This document shows positions 21,883 to 33,129 of a stretch of DNA of 64,000 bases, one piece after another. This DNA comes from Botryotinia globosa. Lineage: Eukaryota > Ascomycota > Leotiomycetes > Helotiales > Sclerotiniaceae. Positions within the stretch are counted from its first letter, which is position 1. Each line of letters begins with the position of its first letter. The notes beneath the pieces were generated by a model. That model saw nothing but the letters and a program-made list of their open reading frames with translations, was not told the DNA's origin and did no database searches. The DNA lies in the NCBI GenBank assembly GCA_014898425.1, contig RCSZ01000002.1, positions 2,790,001-2,854,000 on the forward strand, in the 5' to 3' direction. A program made the translations under genes and the position numbers.

Positions 21883-22062
21883 ATGTTGGAGAAAGTAGCA
21901 CTTGCAATAATCATCGAGATAACAATTCTTGGGTTGATATTCGCCGCTCGACCTTTACTAAGCTCCGTTCAATACAACGAGGTGAATCGAGAAATCCTTT
22001 TTATCCTCCTACTTTTGGCAGTAACAGGTGTTATCTCATCTTCGATCTTTCATCTCAACTAA
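21883..22062 (+). CDS. two-TM micro-protein or upstream ORF
   Basis: An ATG-initiated frame of 59 codons ends 58 bp before the ATG of the SANT-like gene. It has a first hydrophobic segment (VALAIIIEITILGLIFAA, about 5-22), a polar loop (QYNEVNRE), then a second hydrophobic segment (ILFILLLLAVTGVISSSIF, about 38-56). It looks like a small hairpin membrane protein. It could be an independent gene, a conserved upstream ORF in the 5' leader of the next gene, or chance. No family is recognised. Confidence 0.35.
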   Translation: MLEKVALAIIIEITILGLIFAARPLLSSVQYNEVNREILFILLLLAVTGVISSSIFHLN

Positions 22063-22120
22063 AACTCAAAATCGAAATCGAGAAAAACGACCACCTAGAT
22101 AAAGCTCTACAACAGCCAAC

Positions 22121-23710
22121 ATGCCACCACGACCACCATTGCCATCTCCCACTCAACCTTCCCTCACCAGTGCTCTCGCAAAACCAAAAACAAAGGGCAA
22201 GATTCACGTCTCCTTCACAGACTGGGTTTTGGGCGGCTCACTCCTCTCCATCAATTCTCCCAATCCGAATAATGTTGTTCCTGCAGCCACGCGCCAGAGA
22301 AATGATAGTCGTATCAGAGCAACGGCTATGAAAGATAAAAACGGGAGAAATATTGTTATTCTGGAGGATCGAGAACAAGACGGGATGGTGGGAGAAGTGG
22401 AAATGCTTGTTGTGAGGAAAGCTAGTAAGAAGAATGGGCATGGGAGAAGTAGGAGCGGGAGTGCGGGAGAGGTGGTGAGTGTCAAGGCGAAGATCTCAGA
22501 AGAGGTATTGGAGACGGTTGTGGAGGAGAGTAAGGAAGAGAAGAAGGCAGAAAGAAAGGAGGAAGTGAAGGATGAGAAGAAGGATGAGAAGCAGGAAGAA
22601 GTGGTTGAGGTCAAGAAAGCCGATGGTGATGATAAGGGTGAGCATGTATTGAATTTGCAGAAAGATGAAGGCGGTAAAGAAGAGGCAGTGAAGGTGGTCG
22701 AGGAGAAGTCGCAGGAGTCAAAGCCAAAGGGTGAAGAGCCCAAAGCTGATGTTGTCATCGAAATAGCTGCAGTCCCAAGCACCGAAGACAAAGATAAAGA
22801 CAAGAAAGCCGAACCGGAAGTCGTTATTGTCGAGGTCGAAGTCAAGGAAAAGGAAGATAAAGACAAGGGCAAGGATAAGAAGAAAGATAAAGATGTCAAA
22901 CAAACATCCAAAGGCGAGGATGATCCCGAGTCTAACACTGCTAAGCCTGCGGAACCAAGCGCTGATACCACAGTCACAGCCACAGATTCCAAAGAGAAGA
23001 CCCCTTCTATTCCTGAAAAGGCTACAGAAAAGGCTGCCGAAGAACCTATCGAAATTACAGACGATAAGAAAGACGAGAAGGTAGAACCCGTCGACGGAAA
23101 TGAATGGACCAAAGAACAAGATTCGAAACTCATGGCTATGAAGAAGGAAAACAAGACCTGGAAAGAAATATCTGGGGAATTAGGTACCGGCAAGAAAGAA
23201 GTGGTAGCAAGATACAAAGTTTTGCAAGAACAAGAAAAGACCGAGGACGAAGAGGAAAAAGCAGAGGTGGAAGAAAAACCTAAGAAGGTCGAGAAGAAAA
23301 AGAAGACCAAGTGTACCGCACAAGTCGACAATGAAGACACAGAAGAGGAAATATACATCTCACCAGATTGTCCTTACCATCAACCCAAATCCAATGCTTC
23401 CGCTGCGTCTGCTCCAAAACAAGAAAAGAAGAAGAAGCGCAAGTCTTATGGAGAACTTGAGAAAGAGAGAGATGATGAGGATGAGGACCAGGAAGAACGC
23501 ATGCAGGGAAATGGACATGGAAATCACCAGGGACATCTCCGACCGGACAAAATATGGTCAGCAGAGGATTGCGAAACTTTGGAGTATCTGATGGAGAAAC
23601 ATAGGAGTACACAATGGTTGCAATTGCAAGCTGGGTTCTTCAACTATACTGGAAGAATGGTTAAGGCTGAATTTATTGAGAGAAAGTTTAGAAAGGATGG
23701 ACTTGCTTGA
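22121..23710 (+). CDS. acidic/basic SANT (Myb-like) domain protein
   Basis: A single exon of 529 residues. The middle (about 120-320) is very rich in Lys and Glu and probably disordered. Two tryptophan-containing helical modules resemble SANT/Myb-like domains: one at about 327-370 (EWTKEQDSKLMAMKKENKTW then EISGELGTGKKEVVARYKVL) and one at about 476-525 (KIWSAEDCETLEYLMEKHRS then a WLQLQAGFFNYTGR segment). Such proteins are usually nuclear and bind chromatin or DNA. A CPYHQPK segment separates the two. A Ser/Phe-rich frame on the opposite strand (22204-23358) is the antisense shadow of the Lys/Glu codons. The specific function is not known. Confidence 0.8.
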   Translation: MPPRPPLPSPTQPSLTSALAKPKTKGKIHVSFTDWVLGGSLLSINSPNPNNVVPAATRQRNDSRIRATAMKDKNGRNIVILEDREQDGMVGEVEMLVVRKASKKNGHGRSRSGSAGEVVSVKAKISEEVLETVVEESKEEKKAERKEEVKDEKKDEKQEEVVEVKKADGDDKGEHVLNLQKDEGGKEEAVKVVEEKSQESKPKGEEPKADVVIEIAAVPSTEDKDKDKKAEPEVVIVEVEVKEKEDKDKGKDKKKDKDVKQTSKGEDDPESNTAKPAEPSADTTVTATDSKEKTPSIPEKATEKAAEEPIEITDDKKDEKVEPVDGNEWTKEQDSKLMAMKKENKTWKEISGELGTGKKEVVARYKVLQEQEKTEDEEEKAEVEEKPKKVEKKKKTKCTAQVDNEDTEEEIYISPDCPYHQPKSNASAASAPKQEKKKKRKSYGELEKERDDEDEDQEERMQGNGHGNHQGHLRPDKIWSAEDCETLEYLMEKHRSTQWLQLQAGFFNYTGRMVKAEFIERKFRKDGLA

Positions 23711-25234
23711 TTGGGCGTGTTCGGTAGGCAAAGTCTCCAGCGGAGATATATAGAGATTGATTCCATTTGATTTCATTTGGGTGGTTTGTTTTGGAGGAAC
23801 ATCGACATTGAGATTGGAATGCAAGTTTTTGATATCTTTTTGCATCAGTTATTGGTCTTGACGTCGTTTTTACGTAATCTGGGGGTGATATGGAGGAAAG
23901 CATGGGGATCAGCTGCCTCAATTTGAAAGGCCGAGCATATGGGATATTGAAGATAATTCGTTCATGAGTTTTTTCTTTATTCAGCACTTTTTACTTGAGC
24001 TTTCGTCTCCTGTGCCAGTTTCTGCTTTTAATGGATGGTAATGAGAAGAGCACGAGGCTTGAGAAAGCGCTGGTCAGTATACCGAGATTGGGACGATGCA
24101 GATGCGTGCACGCTCAGTTGGCCAAGTGAATTCTGCTGTTAGAGTACGTAGTTTCGAGGTCATTAGACAAGTTATTCAGGTAGTCATTATGCAATCTCTA
24201 ATGTTATTTGGTTCCTGCAAGAAAGTCATTTGTAAAATGCAGCTAATCTAAACACTACTCAGGCATTTCCCATAAAAGAAAACGCCGAGAACATCACAAC
24301 ATAGCGAAAAGCACCTAGTGAAGAGAAGCTGTCTTTGTTAATACAGCGATGATTATGTAGACCCACATTCATGCCTGTCTAATCGAGCCCGAGCCCGATT
24401 CTTTTCGTACTCATGGCAATTGTAAAATCCCATTGATCGTCAACAATCAATACATGACTTTTAGCGGTATCTCTCACATCTTGGCACCCCCCCTTCTCAA
24501 TCCATCACCAAATCTCGATATCTTTCACAGCATATGTTCCTAATCACCAGGAAAACTCATCTAAGTTCATAGAAATGCAAAATGAACAGAATCATTTCCC
24601 GCTTATCGACTTGTATAAATCTCCCACGACTCCAAGAAACCCCCAAATACCCGTTTCAATATATCGAACATTCGAGACCAGATATCGAAATTAACTTTCG
24701 CCAAGAAGTGAAAACCCCGCCATCGACGAAACCAGGCAGCTTTACTCGAGTAAATCAACTAAAAAATGCGCTACGGGTCCGATATTTTCGTGCATATGCC
24801 ATGAATCCTAGCTAGTATCGGAGGTTAGTTTATTAAGTGAGATACTAAAACCTCGAAATGAACTTGATTGGTGGAGGGGCTGAACTATCAGAAGTAATGA
24901 TGCACTTTGAATTGAGGAAACATCGGATTCTGGATCTTGGAATGGGATTTTACATCAAAGTCGCATTGATTCGTGCCATACTATACTATGCTATACTATA
25001 CCATAGAAGGATAAGTTACCTGAAAACCAGAACCGGATTAGCACTCAAAAATGGTGGGCTGGCTCCTGTGTAATAGATAGGATATCCCTCTCTACCGATC
25101 TCCCACCTCCCACCTTATTCCAAAACACATGTAGGACTTCTCTCATCAAGTTTACCATCATTTACACCGACACACACATACATATATAGCCATCTTAATT
25201 TTTAATCTTGATTCTCAATATCGTCGAAACCAAA
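23711..25234. other. intergenic, no gene supported
   Basis: Short ATG frames at 24582 (77 codons) and 24858 (71 codons) on the plus strand lack recognisable features. No repeat of note. Confidence 0.45.
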
Positions 25235-26458
25235 ATGGCTATGACTCTCCTCGATATGGCGATGACGGAAGCAAGTTCTAAGCCAAGGGAAAGTGGTCAC
25301 CGAGGAAATGACAATGAAGAGCGAGGTTTCTTTCAAGATAACAGTAAGAATTCTAGTAGCAAGTCAAGGGGGTAAAGTAACTCATGCATGTTAGATTACG
25401 AGAAGGACGACGAGAAGGTTCATGAGAAGCCTGCCAAAGAATCGATGTTTTCAATATTCGAATTCCCAAATTCTGAGTCCAAATTAAACGCACAGGAGAA
25501 AAAAATCGAGAAAGAGAAGAAAAAAGAGATTGAGAGGAAGATTAAGGAGAATGAGAAAGCCGAGAAAGAGAAGAAAGAGAACGAGAGAAAAATGGAAAAG
25601 ACGATCAAAGACGAGGAGAAAAGGATAGCGAAGGAAAAAAAGAAAGAAATGGACAAGATGATCCAAGAGGACAAGAAAAGAGAGAAGGAGAGAATAAATA
25701 TTGCAAAAAAGAAGATTGAAAATGATATAAGCCAAGTTAAGGCCGAGTATAAAAGGTGGCAGAAGGAGAATGATTGGAAAAGAGCAGAAGCAAGACGAGT
25801 AGACGCGGAACATGTAAGATTATATCATTCATCGCGGGATGGTCAAGCGTATAGCGATGATCAAATGCGCGTGGAGCATGAATGGCGTTGTCATGATGCC
25901 AGGGCGAAGTACGAGAAAGATCTTCGAATTGAACAGCTGAAGTCGAAATTGAAGACACTAGACTTGCAATTGACAATGTCAGGAGAAGAGGTATTGCGAT
26001 TGTATCAGTTGAAAGCAGAGGATGAAATATCCAAGGAGCAAGCAAGAGAACGATTGAGAAGATCCATGCAGGCCGAAAATTCTGTAGCGCAACCCAGACA
26101 AAGCGCACAATCCATTGAAGAAGAACTCGCTAAGAAATTCACCTCATCGGTCGCCAGCCAAGGAATTAACTCTTCTATGGAAGACGATCCTTTCTATGCG
26201 CCTGGCGAGTTCAAGTATCATAAGATGGGAGAATGGGATTCCGACACTTGCAAGGAGTGGATCTATGATTCTCTTGAGGATGGCCTTACAGGCTTTGAGC
26301 TACAACAGCTATGTTGCCATTTAAGAAAAATGCCACGTATCCGTGGAAAGCAAATGTTTGGAGCGACGGAAGAGGAATGGGTTAAGTGGTTGGATATCCA
26401 AGGTCTATTAGTCCATGACAAGTTGCAGAAGATCGCCGAAGTGAAGGTGGACATGTAG
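25235..26458 (+). CDS. charged coiled-coil protein, unknown function
   Basis: Two exons, 25235-25343 and 25395-26458, joined by a 51-bp GT-AG intron, give 390 residues. The N-terminus (MAMTLLDMAMTEASSKPRES) precedes a long Lys/Glu coiled coil (about 65-150, repeated KEKKKE-type heptads), then a helical region and a C-terminal globular part rich in Trp and Cys (GEWDSDTCKEWIYDSLEDG, about 300-390). I do not recognise the family. The protein lacks a signal peptide and TM segments, so it is probably cytosolic or nuclear. Confidence 0.75.
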
Positions 26459-26933
26459 AAAGGGAAAGGGAAAGGGGTATCTATAGAAGCGGAAGGGGAA
26501 GTGATTGTGAAATGGTGCTATGGAGCCCGATAGCATATTGAAATAAATGTAAGGAAGACCACACAAAGAGGACTGTTCGCTTGAACAGGCCGCCTATCAG
26601 TATAACGTAGATACATCACATAGTTGACAACCCAATCCTAAGGTCAATAACAGCGAATTTGATCTCCTCTCCAAAGTGGAAATTTAAGTTGTGAAGATAT
26701 CGCCCGCTGTTTGTTCCAATCCATAACTATGATCAATTCATTTGTGAGCTTTTTACATGCCAGTAATCAATATCATTTGCCCATTCGCCATGGAGTATTA
26801 ACCTACACCTACCCAGCCCATTCCGGTCTTTTGTAGCCTGCTCAACCAAAACCAATATACTAACACATAAACAAGTATTTAAACCATAGCATTGAATTTA
26901 TATCACTCCATCACTGTTCCAACAAATTCCGAA
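26459..26933. other. intergenic between convergent genes
   Basis: 475 bp of 3' flanks of the coiled-coil gene and the DUF4202 gene. Nothing else seen. Confidence 0.6.
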
Positions 26934-27518
26934 TTATCCCAAAGCCTTCTGGATCAAACTCTTACTGGTGTCGCTCATCGGTATCTGCAATGCCAGACGA
27001 TGTCCTTCCTCACTCATCTTCCCCCACGTCTTTCTCAAAATTGAGATGATTTTCTCTTCATCATGACCCTTCTCAAAAGCATCAAATTGATCATCCAGGA
27101 ACACTAGACAAGCAACATCCTCCAAGATCTGCGTCTCCTCATTTTTCTTCAAATCCTCTTTCCTTATCAATCTAGCCACTTCTTCTGCTTCCTCACTTGT
27201 AAAATTGCAACCAACACATATAGCAGACGCAAGATCAGCCTGTCGTTTCTTGAGAAAGGTCCTCCAATTTAGATACCCGGGCTTGGTCATCGGGTAGGAG
27301 GAACGTGGCACTTCCCAGCGTCGAAAATGCTGTGCTCGGATAGCAACTTTGAGGATGGGAGAAGCATTGGGAGCGCGGAGAGAGAGATAATGGGTCATTT
27401 TCTGGGCATAGTGAAGCTCGTATGGTATACTCTCGCCATTTATTGTGCTGATAGTTGGATCTAAAGCATGAGCTTCATCAATCAAAGTGATTGCAGCTTC
27501 GTAGTTTTCCGCGGCCAT
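26934..27518 (-). CDS. DUF4202 domain protein
   Basis: A single exon of 194 residues starting at the ATG at 27516-27518. It carries marks I associate with the DUF4202 family: HALDP near the start, YELHYAQKMTHYL, then RAQHFRRWEVPRSSYPM, GYLNWRTFLKKRQADLA, LIRKEDLKKNEETQILEDV, and DEEKIISILRKTWGKMS near the C-terminus. The conserved His, Arg and Asp/Glu residues suggest an HD-like metal-dependent hydrolase fold, but the reaction is not established. The length matches the family. An additional upstream exon cannot be excluded. Confidence 0.85.
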   Translation of the reverse strand: MAAENYEAAITLIDEAHALDPTISTINGESIPYELHYAQKMTHYLSLRAPNASPILKVAIRAQHFRRWEVPRSSYPMTKPGYLNWRTFLKKRQADLASAICVGCNFTSEEAEEVARLIRKEDLKKNEETQILEDVACLVFLDDQFDAFEKGHDEEKIISILRKTWGKMSEEGHRLALQIPMSDTSKSLIQKALG

Positions 27519-29019
27519 GATGTGGACTTTTTGGGTGCGTATAGCTTGTATAACGTTTTGATCAAGCTTTGGAAAGAGTATCTGGAGAAAGGCAGAAATA
27601 ATTCGGAGCTCGTGTTAACAGATATATATTTTCGAGTTGTCTTCTTGGTTTGTGTGAGGGTAACTCCTATCTTCGTTTTGTTTCTTTCGTAGAAGGGGAA
27701 CTGGGAGAAGAAAGCGATAAGAGAACGATAAGGTGCGGTTGCGGGGTGGTAGCGATGAAGAAGAACCAGCCACGTGCCAGCCTATCTTAAGGTTACTATC
27801 ACCGCAAACCTTGGAACACTTCTTAAAGTCGCTCATCATTTGCGATTGCACTCTTGGTATCAAGATTCATGACAAGAACGACTGCTCGCCGACATTACAG
27901 AAGTCAATTGCACACTGTCGTGCTTTAGTACTTTCCTAGCTGCTGACATTTGCCAATAACTTTACAAGTGTAAACAAGGCACTGAGTTGAACAATATCGT
28001 CAGCAACGGAGGACATCAAACAATAGAGGTATCTATGATTGATGAGGAACATGCACACAATCATTTGGCATAGTAGCAAGTACAAGTTCTCGCGAATTCT
28101 TGGGAACCAACAGTAAAAGAGCCTGTCTACTCGTATCGTCCGGTCTGGTCGGTCGACACAGTATGAGCCGCGCGCTTGAACAGAATAACCAGATCTGGGC
28201 CGGTTCTCATCTCGCATCCTACACTGCAGTACTGACTTTTATGTTTGGAAGCGCATTTCGAGATTCATATTGCATTATCTTGGTGCTTGATGTTCCTCAA
28301 CTTTTGATTGATATCTATGCGATACCTCTGAGGTGCTAGCACGACCGGCCGTCAGAGTTTGAGACTCGATTGTTATGATGAGTGAAGTTGGAGCCTGGCA
28401 TTTTGCTGGCGAATTTTCTTGTACAGACGAAAGAACCATTTGAGGTCAATCCACATGGTCGTTAGCGAAGGATGCTTTTGTTTTACCTGAGGGCAGCCTA
28501 AGACCACATTGAACTTCAACTCTCATGTCAAAGCTTCATACAGTACAGTCAATTCTACCCCTAACGTTATACGGATAATGTCCCAATTGCAAAAACCTAG
28601 TGCTTCATGCGAGCAGAATACATCATCGAAGGGGATGCTGGTTTCCAATGCCGTTCTTTGAGCCCCATGCACATTATATCGGAGAAGCCGGCCGATACAT
28701 TCTCATGAAGACTTTCAAATGGCTGTACTTTGACTCTATCGCGGCCACGGGGTCAGTGAGCACTTGCGGTAATCATTGCGCCACCAGGAATAATGGGGAC
28801 AGATCTGTAGTCTGGATGTGAACAGGTCTCTAAGCCTAGCTGGAGGACGATTACACAAGAACCATGGAGCCCAATTTGAAGGTCTTGTTGGAACAACCTG
28901 TGCCTAATATAATGCTAGGTTAATACGCCTTCGCGTCTCCCTTTTCAAGCATAATTTATCTGCAACCCCAGAATATACAGTGTCAGAGAAAGTTGCACCT
29001 AGCACTAAATCCTTTCGAC
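27519..29019. other. 1.5-kb intergenic region, divergent promoters
   Basis: Lies between the DUF4202 gene (minus) and the orphan gene (plus), so it probably holds both promoters. Small frames on either strand (28600, 27936) have no motif. Confidence 0.5.
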
Positions 29020-31468
29020 ATGTCGTCACATCATAGTGCTAGCAAGCCTAGTGCTAGAACCGAGACAATCAAGAGTGGTATTTTTTCAACATGTGAGTTG
29101 CTATTCCAGCGAGCTACACAATCGGAAATCTATCAAGAGGAATTCGTCTAACACAAATCTCTAGATAAATTCGGAAACCACGACTTGAAGGTCCTGAATG
29201 ACTGCACAGTAGAATTGAATCAGGTGACCTTGGATAAGTTATTTGGCGATCATTTCTTAACTGAATCAATTGATTCTCATGAAGAAAAAGTAAGTACAAT
29301 TGGAAACTCTATCAGGCCTCAACTTTCATCCCTCCATCACAACTACTTGATGATATTATCCACCTAGACTCTATCATTACTTCTATTAACAAACCAATGT
29401 TTTAGTGGATCTATTGGCAAATAACAGAAGGGAGAGATATAAATGGAAAAACTAACTTTTCCCTTTCAAGATATCATCCTACTTGTAAGAAAATGCCGTG
29501 TAAGTTCACCTTAAATCTCAAAAATCCAACTGCTGGTCTATATAGCATAAACATCTACTGACAAATAACAAAGACCACACATCGAGCAACAAAAGAATTT
29601 GGATTACCAATTATACTGCTGGCCAACAACACAAAACGGTACGTGATCGAATTAAAAGTACCAGTGCAATCGAGAAAGTTGCACAGGAGGGAAGTCACTG
29701 GAAACTTGATTGGAACAAGGAGGAGGGTCGGCTTGCCCTTGAGGAAATGAGTAATGGAAAATCAAAGGGAAGAGAACACTCCCGATCCCGCTCCCGCTAC
29801 AAGAGATTGGAGAGCGAGACTGGCAATGAAAGTTCAAGTAGCACGTCTGGCGACGAGGCCTTGGGGATGGGGGAGACTCGCTCGCATAGATCAATGCCAA
29901 GCCCTTTTCCTGGCTATACACATTCACTTGTCGAAAGCCAAAATTCGGAAATGGCTTGGAGTGGTAGACCCGAACCGACCAATTTGTCTTTGTTCATAGG
30001 TATCCACAAGAAAGATCGAACTGTTCGATGTAAGTTGTTGCTCTCGTATTTGTATATCTTGGAAGGTTACTGAAATTGCATTGTAGACTACGGATATAAC
30101 CTGACAAATAGCACACGGTTTGCTTTATGGTGGGATGAAATAGCCGATATATTACTCTCAAAAGAAATCATCAAACGCCCCAACGCGAAAGGATCGAAGG
30201 GGAAAGGCAAACTCATCGAGGAAGTCAACAGGATAATGATTCAATTTGACACTGGCTCAGTTAACCCCGAAGTAGGTAAGAAATATTTTGTATCATATGT
30301 CTCCAACCTATGTGATGCGATTCATGGAACTCCAAATGATTCATGTACCCATGAAAGATACAGGGTCAAGACTTGTACGTATTCTAACCCCGCGACTCAA
30401 GGTTAACATGTTGTAAAAATGCTAACACACTGCTAAGATTCGCTTTTCGAATACAAAGATGGTACTACGGCCGACGAACAATACCCCTCGATATCTATTC
30501 GTAATAGACTTAGGTATGAAGTCGCATATAAGCATATCCTAAGAGGACTTGGCAAATTGATAGGAGAGCCAGACGGAGAAGGCATCTTGGCCAAAAACAA
30601 AGGCGAAATATGGAAACTCATCCAGAAAAGGGATGGAGCCTATCTCTCGAAATCAAACTCCACACAACTCCCCATAACAATACATCCACTTGCAAAGCGT
30701 CAATCGGACACTTCGTCAAGCGTGTATTATTCTTTTAGCGAAGAATCACAAAAAAGTAGAAGGCCCAAATCTCACTCTGCCCATAAAAGTCCTCCTAGTG
30801 TTAGCAGTCGTGACGGCAGTAACCAGGACAGAGCACCACCGCAAACGAAACTTGAACCCTTTCGTGCCAGAAGCGTCGCATTCGCAGCACCCGAGGGACA
30901 TATCAGAAACCACCCAGACTGCAACAAAAGTCGCGAACCACACAGAGCTGCCACCTCAGGCTCGCGCTTCGGCGTTGAGTCAGATGCCGTGGAGCAAAAT
31001 ATCTCCTTTTACCATCCTCCAACATCCAGTCATGGGAAGTCAGCCGCAAGTACACATTCAAATGCGCAAACAAAAATAGAAGAGCCGAAGGAAAGAGAAC
31101 GAAAATCCTCAAGATTCAAGGTACCCAAATTTTTTAAGAACAAACAGGATTCTAGCGACGGACAGGAATATAGCAGCAGAGAGGAGAGAACACGCGATAG
31201 GCACATGAGAAGTGAAGAGAAAAGGCAAAAGCGGAGAGAGGAAAAGCTGGCAGAGAAAAAGAGGAAGGATAAAGAGCGGGAAGAGGAAAGGGAATTGAGG
31301 AGGGAAATCAAGCAGATGAGGAACAGAAGAGGTCCTTCGGAGTGGGGATGGAATGATGGACGTGGAGAGAGGCCTAGGAAATCCTCGACTCGTGGGAAGT
31401 TGACTTTTACGTTTTCTATCGAGGGAAAGGGTAGAAGACGGAGGGGAAGTGATGTCGGAGTATTTTAA
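29020..31468 (+). CDS. orphan six-exon protein with C-terminal basic coiled coil
   Basis: I assembled six exons: 29020-29092, 29165-29289, 29406-29499, 29574-30029, 30087-30374 and 30438-31468. They total 2067 nt and 688 residues, with GT-AG introns of 57 to 116 bp and the frame kept at every junction. The N-terminus (MSSHHSASKPSARTETIKSG) leads into a polar region with aromatic patches (KWIYWQITEGRDING, RIWITNYTAGQQHKTVRDRI). Then comes an RS-like patch (REHSRSRSRYKRLE), a compact-looking central part (RFALWWDEIADILLSKEI, and SYVSNLCDAIHGT), a Ser/His-rich linker, and a highly charged helix (about 593-640). No signal peptide or TM segment. I recognise no family. The first three exons could be missed because an in-frame ATG in exon 3 (29493) mimics a start. 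Confidence 0.7.
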
Positions 31469-33129
31469 AGAGGTTTGCTTTTCTTTGCTTTGCTTACTTT
31501 TATTGTTAAAAATAATTTCTCTTTTGTTTCTTTTCTTTTCTTTTTTCTTTTTTTGGAGATTCTTGCTATCTTTAGAACTTGATAGTTATTTCATTTGTTT
31601 CTGTTCCTGTTTCTGTTTTAATCCATCAAATACATAATTCCCCCCATCCTCTAATCTCCTCTATTCTTCCAATAGAAGATGAAAATAAGTATACATACTC
31701 CGCACACAATACAATACTATACTATACTACCCCCACCTACCCCCCCTCTTCCAGAAAATCAAATAAGAAAATCCAATTCAATAAATCTACATATCTAGAT
31801 ATTATATGTATTAGATTAATATCCAGTTTTTTCTTTCAAAAAGCGAGAAGATTTTTATATACGAGAGAGTGAATGGGTAATTATATATTTGTATATCTAT
31901 TTATCTACTATTTACTTGTTTATATATATATATATCTATCTAATAATTACCTATCTACCTATATAATTATAATTATATTCATATTCATATACTCACGCTT
32001 ATAATATCTCACCCTATATATTCTAGAAGATTTAAGTTATTATAAGATCTTATATATTGATATACTCACTTACTTTACTTACTTATTTACTTACTTATTA
32101 CTGTATGCATGTATGTATGTAGATATGTATATAGTATATGAATTGTATGCTTGTAGAATGTGGAATATGATGAGTAGGTAATTTGTAATTTGTAATTTGT
32201 AATTTGTAATTTGTAATTTGTAATTTGTAATATATAAATATCAGAAGTTCGTATATTATAAGATAGAAATAGAAATAGAAATAGTATCTATAGCGATAGT
32301 AATAGGAACAATCTAGAAGATTGAGAATACGAATGATTATCTAGGTTGTGAATAGATTTTGGATTTCAAATTTGATTATTCGAAGGGAATTGAGATTGGG
32401 ATTGGGATTGGGATTGGGATTAAAAATATCTGGCATTATGGTGATCTGATTTATTGGATGTATACATACTGTATACTGTACTCTACATTGTATATCCTAA
32501 TATTCACAAATCCCATATCCACACACCCGACATCAGGATTCAGCAGTGCTATACAAGATCACAGTACAGACCGATCTATACCCCTTTCTCATACTATGCT
32601 ACCTTATCCTATCCCATCATTGTTGAGTCAGGATTTTATAAATCTAATATCCAATATTTAGCTAGCTAGTTAGCTAGTTAGCTAATGCCAGTCGATCAAC
32701 CAGTAAGTTTTCCTCCTAGCAATTTCCTGTAGATCTCCCATCACTTTTTTTGGATAATTTATAGGAAGGATTGTTTTATACCAGATCATATCAGATGGGA
32801 TGGCGGGAATGGAATCTCATTTAAATGACTCGATGGACGTAGTATATAGGTAGGTAGGGAGGGAGTCAGTTGATATTGCGTTCTCAGACGAAATATATGG
32901 GGATAGATGGTGATTGTTAAGAACGAGGACATGGGATAGATTTGATGAGGTGGGGGTGAGTGGTGAGTGGCGAGTTTCGTTTGTGATTGATGGGTGGGTG
33001 GATTATGTTGTATATCTGCGAATGTGAATGTAGACGTGAATGTATATCCTCGCAGCTTTCAAATTCGACGACACAACATAACAGCGAGAACCCCACACCA
33101 ATCCAACCCAAGCAAAAAAACCCCACCCA
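31469..33129. other. AT-rich intergenic region with short repeats
   Basis: 1.66 kb of T-rich 3' flank, then AT-rich sequence with TA and ATCT tracts. A heptanucleotide array (TAATTTG units, about 8 copies) lies near 32176-32230 and GGGATT units near 32393-32420. No gene seen. Confidence 0.55.

Noticed and set aside
22204..23358. 384-codon Ser/Phe-rich frame on the minus strand
   Set aside because: It is the antisense of Lys/Glu-rich codons in the SANT-like gene; no start context or motif of its own.
24582..24815. 77-codon ATG frame
   Set aside because: Too short and without features; kept as unannotated.
29493..29499. ATG at 29493 as start of the orphan gene
   Set aside because: Upstream exons join in phase with good splice signals, so this Met is probably internal.
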